From Ancylobacter moscoviensis (GTDB taxonomy: Bacteria; Pseudomonadota; Alphaproteobacteria; Rhizobiales; Xanthobacteraceae): 64,000 bases of DNA. This document shows positions 18,501-25,512 of this stretch, piece by piece (within the stretch, counting starts at the first letter, position 1; every line of letters begins with the position of its first letter). A program made the position numbers and the translations under genes. The DNA is taken from positions 372,001 to 436,000 of the forward strand of contig NZ_VMBP01000002.1 in assembly GCF_007559435.1 (NCBI RefSeq), written 5' to 3'. The notes beneath the pieces were generated by a model. It ran no database searches and was not told the DNA's origin. It was given only the letters and a program-made list of their open reading frames with translations.

Positions 18501-18755
18501 GTCGTCGTCGAGAAGGTCGAGTTCGCTGAGATACAGGGAGACGTCGCTCTCGCCTTCCTCCCCGGTGCCGCCGCGGCTCTCGATGCGCGGACCTTCCGGC
18601 TCGCGGGGCGGCGGCAGTCCGTCCTCTGCGTGCGATGTGTCGTCTGGCGCGGCGTGCCCGTCGTCCGTCGTCAGGTCGAGGTTCAGTGCCTCCTCGATGG
18701 CCGACAGTGCGACCTCCGCGGGATCCTGATGAACCTTCTTCGTATTCGTCGACAT
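12534..18755 (-). CDS. Giant membrane-anchored repeat protein, GPR (Growth Pole Ring)-like polar-growth scaffold
   Basis: A 2073-residue protein. Residues 1-270 are acidic and disordered. Two membrane segments lie at about 278-300 and 313-337. Then comes about 1,400 residues of amphipathic helix built of 11-residue-based repeats: four near-identical 22-mers (549-636), five 11-mers (1222-1276) and seven 29-mers (1288-1490), embedded in more diverged copies. An Ala/Pro-rich linker (about 1770-1945) precedes a conserved, charged C-terminal domain (about 1955-2073; LWERYKKGERNVFTRRLYT). Size, two N-terminal membrane segments and apolipoprotein-like repeats match the Agrobacterium GPR protein, which forms a ring at the growing pole and is needed for polar growth. 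Such proteins are often mislabelled kinesin- or apolipoprotein-like. Homology to GPR is inferred from architecture, not from an alignment. Confidence 0.75.
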   Translation of the reverse strand: MSTNTKKVHQDPAEVALSAIEEALNLDLTTDDGHAAPDDTSHAEDGLPPPREPEGPRIESRGGTGEEGESDVSLYLSELDLLDDDHAPAASPEETATLADDFDLSTADYEEASELSGTGVEPTFELTPEELSTQDFAVETADDGFSTPEELPASEFAPEEFAARASEAQAPEAEVDAYAPRASATPEFSVRDFAAHDDFAARDDEPAEIAAPAIEPALVAAAAGAAATAALPRSEPRVDASRADISTTEGPSGRRAANDDRQSIGQLLSALQRRPSNAPYIVAGLASLAWLGAGAALLYSQFGGAEGGLNALLASPTFLASAAALVIPPVFFFVLAAMVRRMQEMRIVARSMAQVAIRLAEPAPAPVVVQAPAPAPVAPAAPVPLSGEALAQLADFEQSVTRASETEAFVRSEIAALAQAYDDNNRRMHQLVERLQVEREAILTQTEHIRETIAASHYAFAQEVSGVSDRLSENVMFAADRVATTLSDRGEHITLALGRVGDTIIEALSEKGGDLINRLQATGSEVNTNLSDASEHLISTLSAQTDDISQRLSGVTSNLTDTLATRTDEISRQLTGATENLTDTLTSRTEEISQRLSGVTSNLSDTLTVRTDEISRQLTGVTENLTDTLANRTDEIGDRLLRTASELSQVVNQRTEEMGEKLAATTYNLSSTLAARSDEITDALVNTGTRLADEIAIRASEVNQTLKSTGDALVLDLSVRGGDVVRKLEETGSRVADTITVRGDDLADRIADTGNRIYDAVAVRGAELERLLGETGQRVVHELSQAGTGIHDALADAASRVAQDIDYRGHTLSQQLVQVGSETAQNLVANGTRVTDQFRAAADLLATDLVSRGDSFREQLEQQLRGIEDLVSVRGGEIADRIAGDSAVLGRQIMDGVRQFDSVLQTHGVDMVQRIADRVEAVTRAIDTNLSGFDEQVSAKAEQVAASLDMRIANIEGVLDRGVEGINETLGGRTVEFAQTLSEGARQANEAMSHSLEMLSGFFDERAGAVTEQLSQHIEQADRTIAARAQEIATTLDDRVGRFEETIVSRIDNVATSVEVRGAAMADLLGQRIGAVAGQLRNDASEIEGSLTTLVDNVSRALVDRASEVTSLFDTRTEEITRLVSERGNGLLSALEDRSIGITSEIARASTELLSAIDDHRDSLVQALDTTRSGAVTDIMRASEDLLTTLESRSEAIVSAFETATSGRADQLMQMSGEVVSSLQTISNEVTSSLQAIGGEVTTSLHAVGGDVNSSLQQITSEVSSSLQAIGGQVTQEIARAGDTLLTEFDGRGAQLVDSARQATELAATELSRIVEEFDGRGSRIVETAREATGIAAGEMSRLVEEFDGRGAQLVESARQATGLAASEIARLAEEFDGRGAQLVDSARQATGVASEEIARLTEEFDGRGVQLVESARQATGVAAEEIARLAEEFDGRGAQLLDSARQATGIAASELSRLAEEFDGRGAQLVDSARQATGVATNEFARLADEFAAALEGGGSGLITAIAQSGRSAVAEIAATNEALQGDVAGLLERLGDVNVQLQDVLASSVTNLSAIESTISERLDLFRTTVTNVEEASQHASTRMDEQIRDLRSVSTEVLQDVAKLSQAFGEQAGIITNVATALGSAHENLDDTLGGRHEALIALAEQVNTRTADLDTRLAQYTSTLEGTFSRAEKRVAEISKSILDTASNSTETVLRQQEEIRTKTERERERTTASLHETYEQAVREVETLMRQANQGFAGAAQALRSSVTDIQRLLETTREELKRGIMELPEETEANASAMRRTVAEQIKALAELNEIVSRHGRTLDVDTGTRMRTATPIAAAPAAVAAAPIAPTAPAPVPRAAAPRSEPSRPVSTGSAKAYNEPQRSSGNGGNGNGGTSAPRRPQPPAPERGSAGNAAGAAGGAGAEKGGWLSELLARASDGDTPPAGAPANPPLRNAQPRGYDNRASQPERPVHHTIESLDSLSVDIARMIDHEAAVDLWERYKKGERNVFTRRLYTMQGQQTFEEIRRKYRRDLEFRDTVDRYIAEFERLLEQVSRDDRGQAMTKTYLTSDTGKVYTLLAHAAGRFD
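14286..14894 (-). repeat. Seven tandem 87-bp (29-residue) repeats inside the GPR-like gene
   Basis: Seven in-phase units of exactly 87 bp, each encoding EFDGRGAQLVDSARQATG plus about 11 variable residues (consensus VAAEEIARLAE). EFDGRG is invariant except for one S for A after it. The units encode residues 1288-1490. High DNA identity suggests recent expansion, and copy number is likely to vary between strains. Confidence 0.95.
14928..15092 (-). repeat. Five tandem 33-bp (11-residue) repeats inside the GPR-like gene
   Basis: Residues 1222-1276 are five 11-mers of the form SLQ-A/T-I-x-x-E-V-x-S (SLQTISNEVTS, SLQAIGGEVTT, SLHAVGGDVNS, SLQQITSEVSS, SLQAIGGQVTQ). This is a hendecad amphipathic helix directly before the 29-mer array. 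Confidence 0.9.
16848..17111 (-). repeat. Four tandem 66-bp (22-residue) repeats inside the GPR-like gene
   Basis: Residues 549-636 are four 22-mers alternating between S-Q-R-L-S-G-V-T-S-N-L and S-R-Q-L-T-G-x-T-E-N-L versions, each ending RT-D/E-EI. Diverged 22-mers with RxDEI/RGxEL continue to about residue 840. The 22-residue period is twice the 11-mer seen further on, as in apolipoprotein helices. Confidence 0.9.
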
Positions 18756-19481
<726 letters not shown>

Positions 19482-19485
<4 letters not shown>

Positions 19486-20504
19486 GGCTCCTTCGCCTCG
19501 TCGCGGCCGATGAGGCCGGAGGCCACGTCCTTCAGCGCCGGCGCGGGCAGGGCGGCGAAGGGCAGTGGGCGCGTCACCTCGATGGCGGCGAGGCCCAGCC
19601 GGGCGGTGAGCAGCCCGTTCACCACGCCTTCGCCCAGCCGGGCGGAGAGGCGGGCGGCCAGCCCCTGTCCCACCACCTGCTGGATCAGCGAGTCCCCGGC
19701 CGCCATGCTGCCGGTGACGGCGAGATGCGCCAGCACCTGCCGGAACAGCCGCACCATGCCCAGCGTGCCGGGCCGCCCGCCATAGAGCAGGGCGAGCCGG
19801 CGCACGAGGCCGAGCGCGGTCAGCAGCACGAAGATCAGGTCGACCGCCGCGCGCGGCGAGACCGCGGTGACGACCGACACCCGCTTGGCGGCATCGGAGA
19901 CGAGCTGCGTCGCCTCCGCGTCGAGCGGCGCCATGAGCTGGCGCTCGGTGAGCCTGATCAGGTCGGCGCCGTCGATGATCGCGTCGAGATGGCCGGCAAG
20001 CTCGGTGCGGGCGCGGAACAGGCGCGGCGATGCGTCGGCAATGGCGAGCAGTTCCTTCGTCACCGTCTCGGCGAGCCGGCGGTCGTCCTTCGCCAGTGCC
20101 GTGGCCGCCTGCTCGCGCAGATGGTTGAGCGTGCGCAGCCGCATCAAGCCGAACACCTCGCGGGTGAGGATGGCAAGGCAGGCCAGCGCCAGCGCGGCGG
20201 CGAAGGCGAGGCCGACATAGCCGAGCCAGTCGGCGCGGGTGAACAGGTCCTCGATCAGTCGGGTGACGGCCAGCCCGACGCCGAGGCTCACCAGTCCGCC
20301 GAGGCCGGTCCAGAACAGCGTGCCCCAGCGCGAGGTCTTCGGCGGGGTGGGCGGCAGCACCACGACATCCTCCACCGCCTCGGACGGCGGGGCCGGCGTC
20401 ACCACGACCGCACCGCGCGGCGCGGGGCGATCCTCCCCGGCCACGACGACGCTGGGGTCGTCAAGACGGAAGGCCTGCGGGCGGCGAGGGGTACGATCGC
20501 TCAT
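19482..20504 (-). CDS. ycjF: YcjF-type inner-membrane protein (TIGR01620/DUF697)
   Basis: A 340-residue protein encoded directly after ycjX (6-base gap). The N-terminal 70 residues are a polar tail. Two hydrophobic segments follow at about 78-120 (WGTLFWTGLGGLVSLGVGLAV; WLGYVGLAFAAALALACLAIL), then helical DUF697-type sequence with a third hydrophobic stretch (SVVTAVSPRAAVDLIFVLLTALGLVRRLALLYGG). Function is unknown; the pair with YcjX is conserved across proteobacteria and linked to envelope stress. The partner gene defines the call. Confidence 0.88.
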
Positions 20505-20510
20505 GATGTC

Positions 20511-21974
20511 CTATTTCAGCCGGTCGCCGAGGAGAAATTCCAGCGCGCGATCGAGACGTATATGGGGCATGGGCAAAGCGAGGCCCTCCGCGTTGCGCTC
20601 CACCACCGGGGGACGGAAGCGGAGGAAGCGGAAATCGCCGCCCGAAGCATCCGACAGGCCGTTGAAGCCGAGCGCCGGATCGAACAGCGCCGACGGGTTC
20701 TCCGGCAGGTCGCCGGGGAAGACGGCGGCCTCCGCCAGCCCGTCGAATTCGTCGGCGTCGTGCTGGCCGGCCTCCGGCACGCCGACGATGGCCGGCAGAT
20801 GCGCACGCCCGCGCTTCACCATCGCCTCGCGCGTCGCCCGCACGGCGGCCAGGGCCACCACGTCGATCTCGGCCCCCGCGCCCTCCGCCCGCGCCAGCGC
20901 CCGCTCGACGAGGCGGCGCAGGATCGCCTCCAGCGGGTCGTGGCTGGTGTGGTGGAGATGGTCGGCCTTGGTGGCGGCGAACAGCACCTTGCCGATGCGG
21001 TGGCGGAACAGGGCGGAAAGCCATGAGTTCCGGCCGATGCGGAAGGCGGTGAGGATGCCGTCGAGCGCGGCTTCCAGATCGGCCAGCGCCGCCGGGCCGG
21101 CATTGAGCGCGGAGAGCACGTCGATCAGCACGATCTGCCGGTCGAGCCGGGCGAAGTGGTCGCGGAAGAAGGGACGGACGACCCGCTCCTTATACGCCTC
21201 GAAGCGCCGCTCCATCATGGCGTGCAGCGAGCCGGACGGTGCTTCCGCTCCCTCGGGCAGGTCGAGCGGCGCGAAGGTGAGCGCGGGCGAGCCTTCGAGG
21301 TCGCCCGGCATCAGGAAGCGGCCGGGCGGCAGCAGGCTCATCGACACGGTCTCGGCGCGGCAGGCGGCGAGATAATCGGTGAACAGGGCGGCGATCCGCC
21401 GGGCTTCCGGCTCGTCCGCCGTGCCCGCCGCGTTCGAGGCTTCCAGCGCCGCCAGAAACGGGCCGGCCAGCGGCCGGCGTGCCGGCGCGCGGGCGAGGGA
21501 CAGGCTCTTCGCGGAGAATTCCGCATAGGTCTGGTCCAGCAGCGGCAGGTCGAGCAGCCATTCGCCGGGATAGTCGACGATGTCGAGGGTGAGGGTCCGC
21601 CGGCCTCCGCGCGCGGGGGCATAGTCGACGGCGAGGCGCAGCTCGCTGATGCGCCGGGTGGATTCCGGCCAGCGGCGGTCGTCGACCAGCGTCGCGACAT
21701 GGCCTTCATAGTCGAAGCGCGGCACGCCGTCGTCCGGCTGGGGCTCCAGCCGTGCCCCCGCGATCCGTCCCTCATGCATGGCGCGGAAGACCGGCAGCCG
21801 CCCGCCGCGCATCAGCGCGTGGATCAGGGCGGTGGTGAAAACCGTCTTGCCGGCGCGCGACAGGCCGGTGATGCCGAGCCGCAGCGTTGGGCTGGCGAGT
21901 TCCTCGGCGCGGTCGAGCATCGTCTGCGCGGTCAGGCGCGCCTCGTCGATCAGCCAGTCGAAGCGGGACGCCAC
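20511..21974 (-). CDS. ycjX: YcjX-type GTP-binding stress protein (DUF463)
   Basis: A 487-residue P-loop NTPase. The Walker A motif is GLSRAGKT (residues 37-44). A D-x-x-G-like element occurs in LDIVDYPGEWLLDLPLLDQTY, and the C-terminal part contains FAATKADHLHHTSHD, which supplies the guanine-specificity TKAD. It follows sixA by 2 bases and precedes ycjF by 6, so the three form one operon. The family binds GTP and is dynamin-like in structure; the physiological role is not established. Confidence 0.92.
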   Translation of the reverse strand: MASRFDWLIDEARLTAQTMLDRAEELASPTLRLGITGLSRAGKTVFTTALIHALMRGGRLPVFRAMHEGRIAGARLEPQPDDGVPRFDYEGHVATLVDDRRWPESTRRISELRLAVDYAPARGGRRTLTLDIVDYPGEWLLDLPLLDQTYAEFSAKSLSLARAPARRPLAGPFLAALEASNAAGTADEPEARRIAALFTDYLAACRAETVSMSLLPPGRFLMPGDLEGSPALTFAPLDLPEGAEAPSGSLHAMMERRFEAYKERVVRPFFRDHFARLDRQIVLIDVLSALNAGPAALADLEAALDGILTAFRIGRNSWLSALFRHRIGKVLFAATKADHLHHTSHDPLEAILRRLVERALARAEGAGAEIDVVALAAVRATREAMVKRGRAHLPAIVGVPEAGQHDADEFDGLAEAAVFPGDLPENPSALFDPALGFNGLSDASGGDFRFLRFRPPVVERNAEGLALPMPHIRLDRALEFLLGDRLK

Positions 21975-21976
21975 GG

Positions 21977-22495
21977 CTACTCCTTGTCCTTCTCCACCCC
22001 GAGGGCGCGCGGGGTGACGAAGCGTTCCAGCGTGCCCTTGCCGGCGCGCAGATCCGCCCAGCGCTCGACGGGAACGTCGATCACTGCGAGCGTGCCCGTG
22101 GGGTATTTCGGCAGCACCTTGGCGCGCTGGTCGCGCTTGAGAAGCTGCGCGGCGAATTCCTCCATGCCGGGATTGTGCCCCACCAGCATCAGCGGCGAGG
22201 CGTTTTCCTGCGCCCGCACGATCTGCATCAGCCGTTCGGCCGGCGCTTCGTAGATCCCGTGCTCATAGGCGGGAGGAATCGTCACCGGCCAGGCGCCGGT
22301 GGCGATCTCCCAGGTCTCAATCGTCCGCCGCGCCGGCGAGACGAGCGCCCGCGCGGGAAGCAGGCCCTGTTCGGCCATATAGGCGCCGATGGCCTTCGCG
22401 CCGCGAATGCCGCGCGGGGCGAGGGGGCGTTCGATGTCTGGCACGCCATCGGGCCAGGCGGATTTGGCGTGGCGGAGCAGGAGCAGGCGGAGCAT
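21977..22495 (-). CDS. sixA: SixA-type histidine phosphatase
   Basis: A 172-residue member of the histidine phosphatase (phosphoglycerate mutase-like) superfamily. The catalytic RH motif is at the N-terminus (LLLLRHAKSAW, H9), with the second histidine in LVGHNPGMEEF. In E. coli SixA removes phosphate from phosphohistidine of the nitrogen phosphotransferase protein NPr; alphaproteobacterial relatives often sit beside envelope genes. First gene of the operon with ycjX-ycjF; the functional link is unexplained. Confidence 0.85.
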   Translation of the reverse strand: MLRLLLLRHAKSAWPDGVPDIERPLAPRGIRGAKAIGAYMAEQGLLPARALVSPARRTIETWEIATGAWPVTIPPAYEHGIYEAPAERLMQIVRAQENASPLMLVGHNPGMEEFAAQLLKRDQRAKVLPKYPTGTLAVIDVPVERWADLRAGKGTLERFVTPRALGVEKDKE

Positions 22496-22687
22496 GGCGT
22501 GCGGCGGGTCCGGTGGCTATGGTCCCGAGCATATAGGTACGATGGCCGGGGACGCGAGCCGGTGGCGTGTCGCGTGCTGGGCACGATAAGCCGTCTATGT
22601 GACTCGTTTGACGTTAAGTGACTTTTCAGCAACCACAGGCGTCTTATGGTGCTGTAAGGAAGTAGCGTAACTCACGGGATAGTGGCG

Positions 22688-23548
22688 ATGCGAGCGATCG
22701 GCTGGGCGGGTGTTGTGGTTGTCGCGGGCGCGATGGGGCTTTCGGCCTCGTTGGCTCAGGCGGCCGATGTATATACCGACCCTTCCTATGCGAAGGCCGA
22801 GACGGCCGATCGCCAGTGGACCCTGACGCTCGGCGGCTATGTGTTGGCCCAGCCGGAATGGGCGGGTTCGGACGATTACGAGTTCGGCTTCCGGCCGCTG
22901 ATCAGCATCAGCCGCGCCGACCAGCTCAGCCGCTTCACCAGCTTCAACGACAATCCCAGCATCGCGCTGTTCGATACCGGCGTGTTCGAGGCGGGCGTCG
23001 TCGGCAAGCTCAACTGGAAGCGCGACGCCAGCAGCTCCAACGCCCTGACCGGCCTCAAGGACATCGACTACGCCTTCGAGGTCGGCGGCTACGCCCAGTG
23101 GTACCCGGCCGACTGGCTGCGCCTGCGCGGCGAACTGCGCTATGGCTTCGGCGGCTTCGACGGTCTGGTGGGCGATATCGCCCTCGACGCCATCTATTTC
23201 AGCGAGCCGCTCGGGGGCATCACGCTCTCCGCCGGTCCGCGCATGACGCTGGCCAGCTCCGGCTACATCGACACCTATTACGGAATCACCGCGCCCGAAT
23301 CGGCGCTGGCCACGGCGCTGGGCAACCCGCTGGCGCCCTACAAGGCCGGCGGCGGCATCTATTCTGTGGGATTCGGCGGTCAGATCACCAAGCGGTTCAC
23401 CCAGAACATCACCGGTTCGATCTTCGCCGAGTACGAATATCTGCTCGACGATGCCGCCGACAGCCCGCTTGTTGTGCAGAACGGCGACCGGAACCAGTTC
23501 CAGGCGGGCGTTTCGCTCTCCTACACCTTCTTCCTCGGCTTCGACTAG
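22688..23548 (+). CDS. MipA/OmpV family outer-membrane protein
   Basis: A protein of 286 residues from the ATG at 22688 (or 288 from the in-frame GTG at 22682). It has a clear signal peptide (MRAIGWAGVVVVAGAMGLSASLAQAADV, cleavage after AQA) and alternating beta-strand sequence ending in an aromatic outer-membrane signature (SLSYTFFLGFD). MipA/OmpV proteins are barrels; E. coli MipA bridges MltA and PBP1B, others respond to antibiotics. No operon partner. Confidence 0.85.
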   Translation: MRAIGWAGVVVVAGAMGLSASLAQAADVYTDPSYAKAETADRQWTLTLGGYVLAQPEWAGSDDYEFGFRPLISISRADQLSRFTSFNDNPSIALFDTGVFEAGVVGKLNWKRDASSSNALTGLKDIDYAFEVGGYAQWYPADWLRLRGELRYGFGGFDGLVGDIALDAIYFSEPLGGITLSAGPRMTLASSGYIDTYYGITAPESALATALGNPLAPYKAGGGIYSVGFGGQITKRFTQNITGSIFAEYEYLLDDAADSPLVVQNGDRNQFQAGVSLSYTFFLGFD

Positions 23549-23557
23549 TTTGCGGGC

Positions 23558-23585
23558 GCAGACCGGCGCTTGCGCGGCGGTCTGC
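23558..23585 (+). terminator. Hairpin after the MipA/OmpV gene
   Basis: GCAGACCG and CGGTCTGC (8-bp stem) enclose an inner GCGC-TT-GCGC stem, 10 bases after the stop codon. There is no U tract, so it may stabilise the mRNA end rather than terminate. Confidence 0.5.
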
Positions 23586-23760
23586 GGGGCTCTCGTTCAC
23601 TTCCGAACACTTCGATTTGCCTCGTTTCGGCGCGCAAGATGCTGAAAAATCCAGCATTTTGTGTCGCGCCGATGACGTCGACGGGTGTTGTACCGGGCTT
23701 TTCGTGGCGATATAAGCTGCCCGCGATAGGGGTGCCCCCGGAACACGAGGACGAAGGCCG

Positions 23761-24177
23761 ATGTCGGTTGAGATCGACCAGGAGTACCGCCCCCGCGAGG
23801 ACGAGCCTTTCATGAACGAGCGGCAGCGGGAATATTTCCGCCACAAGCTGCTCCAGTGGAAGGAGGATATCCTGCGCGAGGCGAAAGAGACGCTGCAGCA
23901 CCTTCAGGACGAAAACCAGAATCACCCGGACATTGCCGACCGGGCTTCTTCCGAGACAGACCGCGCCATCGAGCTCAGGGCGCGCGACCGCCAGCGCAAG
24001 CTGATCGCCAAGATCGACGCCGCGCTCGAACGCATCGATGACGGCAGCTACGGCTATTGCGAGGAGACGGGCGAGCCGATCTCGCTGAAGCGCCTGGAAG
24101 CGCGGCCGATCGCGACGCTGTCGATCGAGGCGCAGGAACGCCACGAGCGGCGCGAGCGGGTCTATCGCGACGATTGA
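23761..24177 (+). CDS. dksA: RNA polymerase-binding transcription factor DksA, cysteine-poor type
   Basis: A 138-residue protein that binds the secondary channel of RNA polymerase and, with ppGpp, adjusts rRNA and amino-acid promoter activity. The coiled coil spans about 20-100, and its tip keeps the critical acidic pattern DIADRA. The C-terminal globular domain has YGYCEETGEPISLKRLEARP and LSIEAQERHERRERV, so only one of the four zinc-binding cysteines of the E. coli protein remains. This is usual for alphaproteobacterial DksA, where the fold is held without zinc. A strong terminator follows. Confidence 0.94.
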   Translation: MSVEIDQEYRPREDEPFMNERQREYFRHKLLQWKEDILREAKETLQHLQDENQNHPDIADRASSETDRAIELRARDRQRKLIAKIDAALERIDDGSYGYCEETGEPISLKRLEARPIATLSIEAQERHERRERVYRDD

Positions 24178-24230
24178 ACCGGCGGTACGGCCGGCCCGCT
24201 CCGGCAGCCGGTTCGGCCTCATGAAATGAA

Positions 24231-24264
24231 AACGGCGATCCGTTCAGCGGATCGCCGTTTTTCT
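24231..24264 (+). terminator. Rho-independent terminator of dksA
   Basis: AACGGCGATCCG (24231-24242), 5-base loop, CGGATCGCCGTT (24248-24259), then TTTCTTTT. A perfect 12-bp stem; the A/T-flanked ends let it act for the convergent FliO-like gene as well. Confidence 0.95.
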
Positions 24265-24302
24265 TTTGCCTGGCGGCGGTCTTCTGCGCCGCCCCGTGCG
24301 GG

Positions 24303-25262
24303 CTAGGGGCGCTGCGCGCCGCGGCCGAGCAGGTTTGCCATTTCGTTCTCGAAGGGATCGTTGTCCGCCGGTGCATCCGTCACGCGGACCTCCGGCGCGC
24401 GCACATCCGGCGTGCGAGGCTCGGGAGCGCGGATGTCCGGGGCGCGAAGCTCCGGCGCCTCGGGGGTTTCCGCCGCCCGCGGAGCCAGGATGCGGGGCTC
24501 GGGCGCGGCCGGCTCGGCCGGGGCGGGCCTGGCTTCCGCGGGGCTTCCTTCCCCGGCGATGCGCGCCGACAGGAAGGGCGGGAGCGGCCGCTCGGCCGGT
24601 GCCGGCGCTGCGCCGGACGGTACGGGGCGGCGCAGGGTTTCCTCGAGCTGCTCGACCATGCCGGCAAAGGCGGGGTCGACCTTCACCGTCACCCGCGGCC
24701 CCGGCTCGCTGGGCGGCGTCGGGGCCGCGGGCTCGAGGACCGGCTCGGCCCGCAGCGGAATGGCGGGCGGGGCGGTCGGGACGCTCTCGGGCTCGCCGGC
24801 GCGGGTCGTCACGGGTGGCAGCGGCCGGCGGGCCGGAGCTTCCGGCGCCACGTCGAGGCGGGGAGCCCGGGGCGCGGGGGCCGGCCGAACGGCCTCCGGC
24901 GCCGCCGGAATCGCCGCCGAGGGGCGGGCGGGCGGAACCGGGGCGGCGGGCCGCTCCACGGGATGAGTCTCGACCGCCGGCTGGCGCGCGGCGCCGATGC
25001 CGCTTTCCACGAGGAAATCGCCGCCGCCGCCGAGGATGACGAGATGCTGCACGTCATCGCGCTGGATCAGCACGAGCCGTCGCGTTTCGTCGATCGGCAC
25101 TTGGTCCACCACGGCCAGTCTGTGGCCGGGCACCGTCCCGTGGCTTGCGTGCTGGCGTCCGCGCCGTCCGACGAGGACGACGAGCGCCGCCAGCAGCACC
25201 AGGGCGGCCAGCACGACGAGCAGCACGCCGATCATGCCGAGTCCCGACAGAGCATCCATCAT
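24303..25262 (-). CDS. Orphan FliO-like membrane protein with Pro/Arg-rich repeat tail
   Basis: A 319-residue protein. One membrane segment (about 6-32, LGMIGVLLVVLAALVLLAALVVLV) is followed by a FliO-type domain (about 45-92): RLAVVDQVPIDETRRLVLIQRDDVQHLVIL, then GGGGDFLVESGI. The remaining 225 residues are Pro/Arg/Ala-rich and end in pentapeptide-like repeats (RAPDI RAPEP RTPDV RAPEV). FliO helps assemble the flagellar export gate, but no flagellar gene is near, and this stand-alone long form is recurrent in Hyphomicrobiales. It is divergent from cckA. Real function unknown. Confidence 0.7.
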   Translation of the reverse strand: MMDALSGLGMIGVLLVVLAALVLLAALVVLVGRRGRQHASHGTVPGHRLAVVDQVPIDETRRLVLIQRDDVQHLVILGGGGDFLVESGIGAARQPAVETHPVERPAAPVPPARPSAAIPAAPEAVRPAPAPRAPRLDVAPEAPARRPLPPVTTRAGEPESVPTAPPAIPLRAEPVLEPAAPTPPSEPGPRVTVKVDPAFAGMVEQLEETLRRPVPSGAAPAPAERPLPPFLSARIAGEGSPAEARPAPAEPAAPEPRILAPRAAETPEAPELRAPDIRAPEPRTPDVRAPEVRVTDAPADNDPFENEMANLLGRGAQRP

Positions 25263-25512
25263 GATCTACATCTCCGCGATACGCAGTCGGCACGCCGATG
25301 ATACCGGCGGCCGGGATACACATTCCGTCCTTTGTGTCGCGGAAGGGGGCTCGCGGCAAGGGGCGGGGGATTCGCGGATGGGTGCCGCCGGGGCGGGACG
25401 GGCGGCGGATAAGGCGAATCGGGCCTTGCCCCCGAGGGCCGGGTCGGGCACCAAGAAGGGAGTTTGAATCGCCTTGGTGCGCCGCCGGCGGCACGGGGCT
25501 TCTGGCTTGGAC

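Noticed and set aside
24303-25262. A flagellar gene cluster
   Set aside because: Only the FliO-like domain is present; no other flagellar gene is near.
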